From NCBI RefSeq assembly GCF_945957345.1, contig NZ_CAMFKW010000015.1:33303-97302 (forward strand): a stretch of 64,000 nucleotides of DNA, read 5' to 3'. Below, piece by piece: positions 35,475-44,932 of the stretch; position 1 is the first letter of the stretch, and each line of letters begins with the position of its first letter. The notes below the pieces were generated by a model. It searched no databases. It saw nothing but the letters and a program-made list of their open reading frames with translations, and was not told the origin of the DNA. The stretch comes from an uncultured Allobosea sp. (GTDB lineage: Bacteria; Pseudomonadota; Alphaproteobacteria; Rhizobiales; Beijerinckiaceae). A program made the position numbers and the translations under genes.

Positions 35475-37429
35475 CCGTCATCACGCGCATCAGCCTTGGG
35501 CCCCGCGGCAACGGCACCGTTATAGGCCTTGGCGCGCGGAGCCGCCGGACGTGGCGGCGCAGCGACGGCCGCCCGCATGGTCTGCGAGATCGCCTTGAGC
35601 TTTGCGACGTCGCCGCCGAGCTGGAACCGCGCGACCAGCGCGGAGAGCCGGTCCGCTTCCTGCGACAGGGAGTGCGCGGCGGCGGTCGACTGTTCGGCCA
35701 TCGCGGCGTTCTGCTGGGTCGCCTGGTCCATTTCGCCGACGGCGGAATTGACCTCCTGAAGGCCCGAGGCCTGCTCCTGCGCCGCTCCGGCGATCTCGGC
35801 GACCAGCGAGGTGACGCGCGTGATCTCGGAGGCCATACGCTGCAATGCGCCACCGGTCTGGCCGACGAGCGTGACGCCCTTCGCGACCTCGATGGTCGAA
35901 GCGTCGATCAGCGTCTTGATCTCCTTGGCAGCGGCTGCAGAGCGCTGCGCCAGCGCCCGCACCTCGGAGGCGACGACCGCGAAGCCCTTGCCGGCATCGC
36001 CGGCGCGGGCCGCCTCGACCGAGGCGTTGAGCGCGAGCAGGTTGGTCTGGAAGGCGATCTCGTCGATGACGCCGACGATCTGCGAGATTTCCTGGGCGGA
36101 CTTCTCGATGCCGCCCATCGCCGTCACCGCATCGCGGACGATGCTGGTCGACTGCTCGGCATCGGTCTTGACCTGATCGGTCGCCTGATTGGCGAGGCGC
36201 GCGCTCTCGGCGGTCTGGCGCACCGTCGCAGTCAGCTCGTCGAGCGCCGTCGCGGTCTCCTCGACCGAGGAAGCCTGCTGCTCGGTACGGCTGGCGAGAT
36301 CGTCGGCGGCCTGGCTGATCTCGGTGGAACCGGCCTTCATGCTCTCGGTATTGGTCGCGATCTGGCGCATCGCGTCTTCGAGCTTCGCGATGGCGCCGTT
36401 GAAGTCGTCCTTCAGCTTGACGTACTCGGCCGTGAAGCTGTCCTCGATCCGATAGGTCAGGTCGCCGTCCGAGAGGCGCTCCAGACCCAGGCCGAGCGCC
36501 TGGACCACATCGGCCTGCACGCGGGCATGTTCGGCCCGGTCGGCCTCGTTGCGGCGGCGTTCGCCGTCGGCAGCGTGGCGATGGCCGGCGGCCTCCTCCT
36601 CCATGCGAATCTTGTCGGTCTCCATCGCCTCCTTGGCGAGGGCGGCATCACGGAAGACGACGAGCGTGCGCGCCATGGCGCCGATCTCGTCGGAGCGCTC
36701 CTGATGGGCGATCGGGGTGTCGAGCTGGCCGGCGGCCAAACCTTCCATCGAACCGCGCACGGAGTGCAACATGCCGGACGCGCGGCGACTGAGCACGATC
36801 ACGAGGCCCAGCATGATGAGGCCGAGCGGCACCAGCACCTTGGCGACGCCACCGACCATGCCCATGAAGGCCGCGTCGACGTCCTGGACATGCAGGCCCG
36901 AGCCGACCACCCACTGCCATTGCGGAATGCCGATGACGTACGAAATCTTGAGCGAGGGATCCTTGTCGCCGGCCTTGAGCCAGCCATAGTCGATGAAGCC
37001 TTCGGTCTTCGCCTTGGCCAGCGCGATCATGTCCTGGACGAAGAACTTGCCGTCCGCATCCTTGAGCGGACGCATGTCGGTCGACTGGATCTTCTTGTTC
37101 GCGTGCAGGACGCTGATGCCGTCGTAATTGATCAGGAAGTAATAGTTTCCGCTGTCGAAGCGGGCGCTGCCAAGAGCGTCCATCGCCAGCTTCTTGGCGT
37201 CTTCTTCCTTGAGCTCACCGGCTTGGACGCGCGCCACATAGCCTTTCACCGTCGTCGCTGCCGCCTCGACGGCGTTCTTCATCTCGGCCCGCTTGAGCCC
37301 GATCATTTCGTTGCGGGCGGCGTTCAGCGTGTAGCCAACGCTGCCGACGGCGATCAGTACGGCCAAGGCGGCAATCAGGCCGAAGGAACGGCTGATCGAG
37401 AGGGTCGCAAGCTTCCTGGTGAACGACAT
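35459..37429 (-). CDS. Methyl-accepting chemotaxis protein with Cache sensor
   Basis: 656 residues. Transmembrane helix near 15-35, a periplasmic single-Cache domain (about 36-185, with [18 protein letters not shown] and [14 protein letters not shown]), a second helix near 190-215, HAMP, and a methyl-accepting signalling domain with the hairpin tip [20 protein letters not shown] near residue 470. The C-terminus ([10 protein letters not shown]) resembles a CheR-tethering motif (xWxxF). It relays an unknown ligand signal to the CheA/CheW array. Confidence 0.95.
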   Translation of the reverse strand: MSFTRKLATLSISRSFGLIAALAVLIAVGSVGYTLNAARNEMIGLKRAEMKNAVEAAATTVKGYVARVQAGELKEEDAKKLAMDALGSARFDSGNYYFLINYDGISVLHANKKIQSTDMRPLKDADGKFFVQDMIALAKAKTEGFIDYGWLKAGDKDPSLKISYVIGIPQWQWVVGSGLHVQDVDAAFMGMVGGVAKVLVPLGLIMLGLVIVLSRRASGMLHSVRGSMEGLAAGQLDTPIAHQERSDEIGAMARTLVVFRDAALAKEAMETDKIRMEEEAAGHRHAADGERRRNEADRAEHARVQADVVQALGLGLERLSDGDLTYRIEDSFTAEYVKLKDDFNGAIAKLEDAMRQIATNTESMKAGSTEISQAADDLASRTEQQASSVEETATALDELTATVRQTAESARLANQATDQVKTDAEQSTSIVRDAVTAMGGIEKSAQEISQIVGVIDEIAFQTNLLALNASVEAARAGDAGKGFAVVASEVRALAQRSAAAAKEIKTLIDASTIEVAKGVTLVGQTGGALQRMASEITRVTSLVAEIAGAAQEQASGLQEVNSAVGEMDQATQQNAAMAEQSTAAAHSLSQEADRLSALVARFQLGGDVAKLKAISQTMRAAVAAPPRPAAPRAKAYNGAVAAGPKADARDDGWAEF

Positions 37430-37547
37430 TCGCGTATCCTGCGCGATGGGAGATTCCCCTCATTCGCGCAGAATTGGCTAAGGCGCGCTTAACATTGGCG
37501 CAGTTTCGCCGCATTTTGTCGCAGGGTCCGCGCCGACGCGCGGGCAC

Positions 37548-38297
37548 TCAGATCGCCGGGGCGTAATCCTCATTGTCCTCGCCACGCTCGGAGGCGCGTT
37601 CGCGTCGGCGCGCCTTCAACGGCCGCCCCGAACAGATCGCCCGCGCCAATCCGCGGAACGGTGCCGTCAGCCGGTGGACATCCTCGACACGGGCCATGAT
37701 GCGTCCCGCCGTCTTCAATTCGCGATCGAGCCGCGCCATGGTCTTCGACAGCTCCGGCTCGTCATCGTCGAGCCAAGCCTCGGAGACGCGCGCCATCAGC
37801 AGCACCGCGCCCTGCACGCGCAGGTGGCCGAGCGCGTCCTCTGTCGGAATCCCGGCCGAGGCCAGCATGTAGCGCCAGGAATTGACGGCCCCGCGATTGA
37901 GCGCCGCCAGCGCCAGCGGGTCGCGGCGGATGACCGGCGCGATCTTGCGCAGGCCCGCCTTGTAGGGCGCCATCGCATCGAGCCGGCGCATGACGAGGTC
38001 GAACAGCCGCTCCTTGATGGGCTCGCCGGCGAGATCGTCCGAGGAGCCCGCGAGGACCGCATCGTCGACGATGCGGGTCACGCCGCCGAGCATGGCGAGC
38101 TTGGACGGGAACAAACCGCGCAACTGCGAGAGCGTCAAACCGGCCTCGGTCGCGATATCCGGCAGCTCGATCTGGTCCCAGGGCCGCTCTGCAGCGAGCT
38201 TCATCAGCGCATCGACCGCGCGACGGCGCGGATCGACCGGCTTGGCCGCGGGCGCGGACGGCGCCTCGGGCGGGGTGGAAACGGGTTTGCGGGCCAT
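37548..38297 (-). CDS. TetR-like helix-turn-helix protein, possibly COQ9-related
   Basis: 249 residues. Residues about 27-75 look like a TetR HTH (LAAERPWDQIELPDIATEAG, LTLSQLRGLFPSKLAMLG). The rest is helical with an Asp/Glu-rich later part and a basic tail. COQ9 proteins share the TetR fold, and some alphaproteobacterial members look like this, but I see no decisive lipid-binding feature. Pro/Ala-rich N-terminus. Confidence 0.7.
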   Translation of the reverse strand: MARKPVSTPPEAPSAPAAKPVDPRRRAVDALMKLAAERPWDQIELPDIATEAGLTLSQLRGLFPSKLAMLGGVTRIVDDAVLAGSSDDLAGEPIKERLFDLVMRRLDAMAPYKAGLRKIAPVIRRDPLALAALNRGAVNSWRYMLASAGIPTEDALGHLRVQGAVLLMARVSEAWLDDDEPELSKTMARLDRELKTAGRIMARVEDVHRLTAPFRGLARAICSGRPLKARRRERASERGEDNEDYAPAI

Positions 38298-38363
38298 GGG
38301 GCAGCTCCTCTCGCTTCGCGTCGAGAGGAGGTTAGGCCGCTATCGTGGCGGACGGAAGGCTAT

Positions 38364-39185
38364 TCAGCCGGAAAGCTCGCCGGCGCGACGTTTCGCTGCA
38401 GCGACCGCCTTGCGCATCAATGGCTTCATGCCGTCCTCGGCCATCAGCACCTCGAGCGCCGCGGCGGTGGTACCGCCCGGCGAGGTCACGTTCTGGCGCA
38501 GCGTGCCGGGTGGCAGCGGCGACTGGAACAGCAATTCGCCAGCGCCTTCCACGGTCGCCCGCGCTAGCCGTTCCGCGACATCGGCGGGCAGGCCGGCATC
38601 CCTGCCGGCTGCCGCCAGGCATTCGACGAGATGGAAGACATAGGCCGGCCCCGAGCCCGACACCGCAGTGACCGCATCGATCAGCCCTTCGTCGTCGAGC
38701 CATTCGACCTTGCCGATGCTGCCGAGCAGGGCGTCGGCGGTGGCGCGCTGCACCGCGCTGACGCCCTTGCCGGGTGCGGCCGCAGTGGCGCCGCGCTGCA
38801 CGGCGGCCGGCAAGTTCGGCATGGCGCGGATGATCGCATTGGCGTTGGGCAGGCGCGCCGCAAGATCGCCCAGCGTCTTACCGGCTAGGATCGAGATCAG
38901 CAGCGTCTTCGGATGGATGAAGGCCTGCACGGCAGGCGCCGCCGTATCGAGCATCTGCGGCTTGGTCGCGAGCACGACGACCTCGGCGGCGGGTATCTCC
39001 TTGGCGGAGGGATTGAGCCGCATGCCCTTCTCCTGAGCGAGCGCGACCATCTCGTCCGACGGCTTGGGATCGATCAGGCTGATTCCCTTGGGATCGATGC
39101 CGATGCGCAGCCAGCCCTCCAGCATCGCGCCGCCCATCTTGCCGGCGCCGATGAGCACGAGCGATTGCGGAAGGGAATTCGACAT
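38364..39185 (-). CDS. proC: Pyrroline-5-carboxylate reductase
   Basis: 273 residues. NAD(P)-binding LVLIGAGKMGGAMLEGWL, VVLATKPQMLD, RAMPNLPAAVQRGATA near 115-130 and the ProC signature SGSGPAYVFHLVECLA followed by GTLRQNVTSPGGTTAAALEV. Final step in proline biosynthesis. Genome neighbours give no pathway link. Confidence 0.95.
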   Translation of the reverse strand: MSNSLPQSLVLIGAGKMGGAMLEGWLRIGIDPKGISLIDPKPSDEMVALAQEKGMRLNPSAKEIPAAEVVVLATKPQMLDTAAPAVQAFIHPKTLLISILAGKTLGDLAARLPNANAIIRAMPNLPAAVQRGATAAAPGKGVSAVQRATADALLGSIGKVEWLDDEGLIDAVTAVSGSGPAYVFHLVECLAAAGRDAGLPADVAERLARATVEGAGELLFQSPLPPGTLRQNVTSPGGTTAAALEVLMAEDGMKPLMRKAVAAAKRRAGELSG

Positions 39186-39297
39186 GACGGCCTCTCAAGG
39201 CTAGGCGTTTCGCGGGCCCCTGCCCGAACGCTCACGACCGGGAGCCTTCCCGTCCCATAGCCGCCCGGTCAAGTCTGCCTTTTATGGAATCGACGGC

Positions 39298-39804
39298 TCA
39301 GGCTTCGCCGACCGTCTCCAGGATCGCGCCCTCCATGCCTTCCTTGGCGGTCTTGCCGGCCCAGACGACGAACTGGAAGGCCTGATAGTAGCGCTCGCAG
39401 GCCTCGACAGCGGCCTTCACCAGCGCCGCCGCCTGTTCCTCGGTCGGTTCGGCCCCACCGGAGAGCAGCAGGCCATGGCGGTACATCACCACGCTTTCGC
39501 TGCTCCAGAGATCGAAATGGCCGAGCCAGAGCTGCTCGTTGACGAGGCTGACGAGCTGCAGCACCTCGCTGCGCCGCCGCTCCGGCACCTTGAGGTCGAA
39601 GGCGCAGGCGATATGCAGCGCCTCTACCTCGGCCAGCCAGGTGATCGCGACATGGTATTCCGACCAGCCGCCGGTGACGGAGACCGACAACTCATCCTCG
39701 CTGTCGCGATCGAAGGACCAGTCGTTGAAAGCGGCGAGGCGTTCGAACAGGTCGAGCGGGTTGGAAGGCCGATCCAGCTCGGCATCCATATCGAGGTCTA
39801 TCAT
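39298..39804 (-). CDS. YbjN-domain protein
   Basis: 168 residues: DRDSEDELSVSVTGGWSEYH near 40, LVSLVNEQLWLGHFDLWSSE and VMYRHGLLLSGGAEPTEEQ are the YbjN fold. The family is linked to stress and motility phenotypes in enterobacteria without a defined activity. It is 112 nt from the proC start on the same strand. Confidence 0.88.
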   Translation of the reverse strand: MIDLDMDAELDRPSNPLDLFERLAAFNDWSFDRDSEDELSVSVTGGWSEYHVAITWLAEVEALHIACAFDLKVPERRRSEVLQLVSLVNEQLWLGHFDLWSSESVVMYRHGLLLSGGAEPTEEQAAALVKAAVEACERYYQAFQFVVWAGKTAKEGMEGAILETVGEA

Positions 39805-40128
39805 GCCCTAAGGTCCACCTTCCGGAGCGAAAGGCTCCGGCGCGTTCGAGAAGAGGAACACGGCGACTGGAAAGCCGAAGGAACGCAACACACCTCCGGA
39901 GCCTCTCGAAGGAGATGCTCCCATCCGGCGCGGCAGGACGAATCCGCCCGACGAATCAATTCTTTCCACCGACGATAGCGCAGGCGCTGTGACGCTCCCA
40001 ACACGGCGCCAAGCTCCGCGGATTCGGCCGGCGGGCTCAATCCCCCCGAAGGGCTGTCCACAGCACATGGCTGTGGACATGACCTAAGAGCAACCGGGGC
40101 GAGCTTTTAAAGCAACCCCGGAGGAGTC
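39805..40128. other. Intergenic region with several hairpins, no clear gene
   Basis: About 320 bp between two minus-strand genes. It holds a short hairpin CCGGAGC-GAAAG-GCTCCGG at 39822-39840 and a 9-bp dyad TGTCCACAG/CTGTGGACA at 40055-40079 whose arms resemble half of a DnaA box. A GC-rich hairpin near the ubiK-like gene end is listed separately. Open frames here lack ribosome sites and typical codon use. Confidence 0.5.
40094..40121 (-). terminator. Probable terminator of the UbiK-like gene
   Basis: Nested hairpin: CCGGGG/CCCCGG outside, GCTTTTAAAGC inside, beginning 8 nt past the stop on the minus strand. No strong T-run follows, so termination efficiency is doubtful. Confidence 0.4.
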
Positions 40129-40383
40129 TCAGGCCTTGCCGAGCTTCTCCTCCAGCGCTTTCAGCCGCGCGGCAAGCTTGTCGTTCTCCTCGCGGGCGAT
40201 CAGCGCCATCTCGCGCACAGCCTCGAATTCCTCGCGGGTGACGACGTCGAGATCGCGCAGCAGCCGCTCGATCTGGGTCTTCACCACCGTCTCGACCTCG
40301 CGCCGCACGCCCTGCGCCGCACCGGCGGCATCCGTGGCAAGGCGGGCAATATCGTCGAGGATGCGGTTGCCGGGGTTCACCAT
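40129..40383 (-). CDS. UbiK/BMFP accessory-factor family protein
   Basis: 84 residues: ILDDIARLATDAAGAAQGVR, then DLDVVTREEFEAVREMALIA and a coiled-coil tail RLKALEEKLGKA. The family (YqiC/BMFP) is small and trimeric, binds membranes, and assists ubiquinone biosynthesis in gammaproteobacteria. It lies upstream of a stretch of palindromes. Confidence 0.85.
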   Translation of the reverse strand: MVNPGNRILDDIARLATDAAGAAQGVRREVETVVKTQIERLLRDLDVVTREEFEAVREMALIAREENDKLAARLKALEEKLGKA

Positions 40384-40398
40384 GGCTCTCTCCCTTAG

Positions 40399-40445
40399 AG
40401 CATCGGCCCGAAAAGTGTGACGCGGTTTTCGGGAAAAGCCGATGC
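40399..40445. repeat. Palindromic repeat A (GCATCGG...CCGATGC)
   Basis: GCATCGGCCCGAAAA and TTTTCGGGAAAAGCCGATGC fold into a long imperfect stem around GTGTGACGCGG. The CGAAAAGTGTGACGCGGTTTTCG core is a frequent rhizobial intergenic repeat. Confidence 0.75.
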
Positions 40446-40457
40446 AAATTCAAAGAT

Positions 40458-40500
40458 CTGGAGCATCGGACTGAATACGATATTCAGTCCGATGCTCCAG
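40458..40500. repeat. Palindromic repeat B, perfect 20-bp arms
   Basis: CTGGAGCATCGGACTGAATA (40458-40477) and its exact complement (40481-40500) are separated by only 3 nt. It shares GAGCATCGG with the adjacent repeat A. Lies 127 nt upstream of the M24-family gene; it might stop transcription or act as a REP-like site. Confidence 0.9.
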
Positions 40501-40626
40501 AGGCGCGAAACTCTTTCACGACAGCCTATAGGCAGCCTGCGCGGGGGCCGCAATTGCGACCGGATGTCGGGCTTGCCCATGGAGCTCCGGCGCGCTCACA
40601 TGCTCCACCGCCCGGAGGAGACGCAC

Positions 40627-41778
40627 ATGGCCCTGCATTTCACGCCCGCCGAATTCGCCCGCCGCTGCGAAGCCCTGCTGGCCGCGATGCAGAAAGACCG
40701 GCTCGACGCGCTCTTCCTGTTCCAGCAGGAATCGATGTTCTGGCTGACCGGCTACGACACCTTTGGCTTCTGCTTCTTCCAGTGCCTCGTTGTCAAAGCC
40801 GACGGCACCATGGCGCTGCTGACGCGCTCCGCCGATCTCCGGCAGGCGCAGCAGACCTCGAATCTCGGCGATATCCGCATCTGGAAGGACGGACGCGAAG
40901 CCGATCCGACGGCCGATCTGCTCGCGCTGACCCGTGATCTTGGCCTTGCCGGCAAGCGCATCGGCGTGGAATTCGAATCCTACGGCCTCGTCGCCTCGAA
41001 CTATCGCAAGCTCGAAGCCCGTTTCGCTGGACAGGCCGAGCTCGCCGACGCCTCGCTGATCGTCACCCGCCTGCGCGCCGTGAAATCGGCGGAGGAGATT
41101 ACTTATGTTCGGCGTGCCGCCGTGCTGGCGGATGCCGCCGACCGCGCCGCGCTCGCCGCGATTCGGGTCGGTGCCGACGAGGGCGAGATTCTCGCGGCCC
41201 AGCACAAGGCGATCTTCGCGGGCGGCGGCGACTATCCCGCCAACGAGTTCATCATCGGCTCGGGTCGCGACGCCCTGCTCTGCCGCTACAAATCCGGCCG
41301 CCGCAAGCTTGATGCCGACGACCAGATCACGCTCGAATTCGCTGGCACCGACCGGCACTATCATGTCGCCGCGATGCGCACCGTCGTCGTCGGCGAGCCG
41401 CGCCCGCTCCACCGCCCGTATCACGCCGCCGCCCGCGACGCGCTGCTCGCCTGCGAGGCCGAATTGACGCCCGGCCGCACCGCCGGAGACGTCTTCGCCG
41501 CCCATGCCCGCGTCTTCGATGAACATGGCCTGGCGCAGCACCGACTCAATGCCTGCGGCTATTCATTGGGGGCCAAGTTCACCCCGTCCTGGATGGATTG
41601 GCCGATGTTCTATGAGGCCAATGACTGGCCGATCGTGCCGGGCATGGTGATGTTCGCCCATATGATTTTGATGGATTCCGCCAGCGAAACCGCGATGTGC
41701 CTGGGCCGGACCTATCTCGTCGGCGAGAGAGGCGCGGAAGCGCTCAATCTGCCCGATCTGGACCTCGTCATCCGTTGA
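40627..41778 (+). CDS. M24-family (pita-bread fold) hydrolase lacking canonical metal ligands
   Basis: 383 residues; GGAGGAG 6 nt before the ATG at 40627 fixes the start. The creatinase-type N-terminal domain covers about 1-150, the pita-bread domain the rest. Where metallo-peptidases have D-x10-D, this protein has LEFAGTDRHYHVAAMRTVVV, and both Asp positions look replaced. That matches creatinase-type or ectoine-hydrolase-like members rather than Xaa-Pro dipeptidases. The C-terminal GYSLGAKFTPSW keeps a His-less variant of the active loop. Substrate unknown. Confidence 0.83.
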   Translation: MALHFTPAEFARRCEALLAAMQKDRLDALFLFQQESMFWLTGYDTFGFCFFQCLVVKADGTMALLTRSADLRQAQQTSNLGDIRIWKDGREADPTADLLALTRDLGLAGKRIGVEFESYGLVASNYRKLEARFAGQAELADASLIVTRLRAVKSAEEITYVRRAAVLADAADRAALAAIRVGADEGEILAAQHKAIFAGGGDYPANEFIIGSGRDALLCRYKSGRRKLDADDQITLEFAGTDRHYHVAAMRTVVVGEPRPLHRPYHAAARDALLACEAELTPGRTAGDVFAAHARVFDEHGLAQHRLNACGYSLGAKFTPSWMDWPMFYEANDWPIVPGMVMFAHMILMDSASETAMCLGRTYLVGERGAEALNLPDLDLVIR

Positions 41779-41839
41779 GCCTAGAACAGCGGCGCAGGGA
41801 ATCTCGAAGCAGTCCACAGCCCAAAGGGCGGGAGGCGTC

Positions 41840-42403
41840 ATGATCAACCGTTTTAGCGGCCTCGTTCTGGGGCCGGTTTTGGCGCTGGCTGTCGCCGGTT
41901 GCCAGGAAACCACCCAGACCGCGGCCCGTCCGCGCGTCGATGCGCCCGGCGTCCCGGTCTCGGTGCAGAGCATCTCCGGCGCGCCGGAAAACGTCACCAC
42001 CAGCTTCGCCGGCCTGCTCGGCGAGGCTGCGGCCGAGCGCAAGATGGAAATCGTCCCCGGCAACAAGCCGGCGCGCTTCCGCGTCAAGGGCTACCTCACG
42101 GCCCAGCCGACAGAGGACGGCCAGACCGCGCTCGCCTTCGTCTGGGACGTCTACGATTCGACCAAGCAGCGCGCCCAGCGCGTTCAGGGCGAGAGCATCG
42201 GCAAGCGCAGCGGCGGTTCCGATCCCTGGGCCGGCATCGACCAGACGATCGTCGCCAAGGCCGCTTCCGACTCGATGGATGCGATCGCCGGCTTCCTCGT
42301 CACCGCGCCGGGCGTCGAGACGCTCACCGTAGACGAGAAGCCCGCAAAGCCTGCCAAGCCCGGCACGCGCGTCGCCGCCACGGACGAGAAGAAGAAGAGC
42401 TGA
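41840..42403 (+). CDS. Lipoprotein of unknown function
   Basis: 187 residues. The signal peptide ends with the lipobox LAVAGC, and Cys21 would be lipidated by Lgt. The mature part has a folded region (FAGLLGEAAAERKMEIVPGN, ALAFVWDVYDSTKQRAQRVQ) and a Lys/Pro-rich tail (EKPAKPAKPGTR). GGGAGG precedes the ATG. No named domain recognised. Confidence 0.82.
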   Translation: MINRFSGLVLGPVLALAVAGCQETTQTAARPRVDAPGVPVSVQSISGAPENVTTSFAGLLGEAAAERKMEIVPGNKPARFRVKGYLTAQPTEDGQTALAFVWDVYDSTKQRAQRVQGESIGKRSGGSDPWAGIDQTIVAKAASDSMDAIAGFLVTAPGVETLTVDEKPAKPAKPGTRVAATDEKKKS

Positions 42404-42587
42404 TATCGCGCCGCAGCGACGCTGCGGCAGTGGTTTCCGGGTCACGGCGCGACGCCCCGCGCTTTTTGCTCGTCGATATTGCACTGCAGCGGTCGACTCC
42501 GTCCGACCACGCTGTTAAGAGCCGTTCGAATTGAGCCGGCAATGCCGGCCCTCCCTGCTCAGCCTTACTGCAACGGTGCGCTACGGC

Positions 42588-43532
<945 letters not shown>

Positions 43533-43543
43533 GAGGTTCCGAC

Positions 43544-44266
43544 GTGGGCAATTCCCGCGCCCTCGTCCTGTTCTCCGGCGGCCAGGACTCCACCACGACC
43601 CTGGCCTGGGCGCTCGACCGCTTCGACGCGGTCGAGACGATCGGCTTCGACTACGGCCAGCGCCATCGCATCGAGATGGAATGCCGCGGGGCGATCCGCG
43701 CAAAATTGCCGGCGCTCTCGTCCCATTATGCCGAGCGGCTCGGCCCCGACCATGTCGTCGACCTCAAGGCACTGGGCGCGATCTCCGAGACGGCCCTGAC
43801 CCGCGAGACCGAGATCGCCTTTGCCGAGACAGGTCTGCCCACCACCTTCGTGCCCGGCCGCAACCTGATCTTCCTGACCTTCGCCGCCGCGCTCGCCTAT
43901 CGCCGCGACCTCAAGCACATCGTGCTCGGCGTCTGCGAGACCGATTATTCCGGTTATCCCGACTGCCGCGACGACACGATCAAGGCGATGCAGGTCGCAC
44001 TCAATCTCGGCCTCGACCGCAGGCTCGTGCTGCACACGCCGCTGATGTGGCGCGACAAGGCGCAGACTTTCGCCCTGGCACGCGAGATCGGAGGCCAGGC
44101 CCTGCTCGACCTCGTCATCGAGGAGAGCCATAGCTGCTATCTCGGCGACAGGACGACCCGGCATGAGTGGGGCTATGGCTGCGGCCATTGCCCGGCATGC
44201 GATTTGCGAGCAAAAGGCTTCGCGGCCTATCTCGCAGCCCCCGACGACACTGGACTTATTCCATGA
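43544..44266 (+). CDS. queC: 7-cyano-7-deazaguanine synthase
   Basis: 240 residues from a GTG. PP-loop [15 protein letters not shown] near residue 8 binds ATP, and the zinc site uses Cys in [12 protein letters not shown] and [14 protein letters not shown]. Converts 7-carboxy-7-deazaguanine to preQ0 for queuosine. Overlaps the next gene by 4 nt. Confidence 0.96.
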   Translation: MGNSRALVLFSGGQDSTTTLAWALDRFDAVETIGFDYGQRHRIEMECRGAIRAKLPALSSHYAERLGPDHVVDLKALGAISETALTRETEIAFAETGLPTTFVPGRNLIFLTFAAALAYRRDLKHIVLGVCETDYSGYPDCRDDTIKAMQVALNLGLDRRLVLHTPLMWRDKAQTFALAREIGGQALLDLVIEESHSCYLGDRTTRHEWGYGCGHCPACDLRAKGFAAYLAAPDDTGLIP

Positions 44267-44826
44267 CCCGTGACCGCCAGCGCCTGACGGAAGGCGCGAT
44301 CGCCCTCGTCCTGTTCGGCCTGACCATTCCCGCCGCCAACTGGATGATCGGCAATGCCGGCACCGTTTGTGTGCCGAATGGACCGTGCCTCGTCCCGGTC
44401 TGGCCCGGCGTCATGGCGCCGAGCGGCGTGCTGATGGTCGGGCTTGCCCTGGTGCTGCGCGACATCGTCCAGCGCCGCCTCGGTCCGCTCGCTGGCCTCG
44501 GCGCCATCGCGGTCGGCACGTTGATCTCGGCGATGCTTGCTCCGCCGGCGATCGTGCTCGCCTCGGTCGCTGCCTTCCTGCTCTCCGAACTGGCGGATTT
44601 CGCGGTCTATACCCCGCTTCAGCGCCGGCGCTTCGTCACGGCGGTCTTCGCCTCCAGCGTCATCGGCCTTGTCGTCGACAGCCTCGTCTTCCTGCATCTC
44701 GCCTTCGGCAGCCTCGATTTCCTCGCCGGCCAGATCATCGGCAAGGCCTGGATGGTGCTGCTCGCGCTACCGCTGATGCATCTGCTGCGGCGCCGCGACG
44801 AGCGGCTGGGGCTGGTCGCGGCCTGA
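44263..44826 (+). CDS. VUT-family membrane protein, queuosine precursor transporter-like (YhhQ)
   Basis: 187 residues, about six membrane segments. [17 protein letters not shown] and the [16 protein letters not shown] / [18 protein letters not shown] region are typical of YhhQ, which imports preQ0/preQ1. The ATGA overlap with queC gives a mechanistic link: synthesis and salvage of the same intermediate in one operon. Confidence 0.88.
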   Translation: MTRDRQRLTEGAIALVLFGLTIPAANWMIGNAGTVCVPNGPCLVPVWPGVMAPSGVLMVGLALVLRDIVQRRLGPLAGLGAIAVGTLISAMLAPPAIVLASVAAFLLSELADFAVYTPLQRRRFVTAVFASSVIGLVVDSLVFLHLAFGSLDFLAGQIIGKAWMVLLALPLMHLLRRRDERLGLVAA

Positions 44827-44932
44827 AACCGGGCGTTGCAACCCCGCGTAAATTTTAAGGCCACGTCTCAACCTGACCTTAAGGCATTTGCGCTAGGAAG
44901 CCGGGTCTTCGACGAACCCGGTCGGAAATGCC

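Noticed and set aside
39808..40080. Possible 90-residue gene in the YbjN/UbiK gap
   Set aside because: No ribosome site, composition unlike neighbouring proteins, and the region is filled with hairpins.
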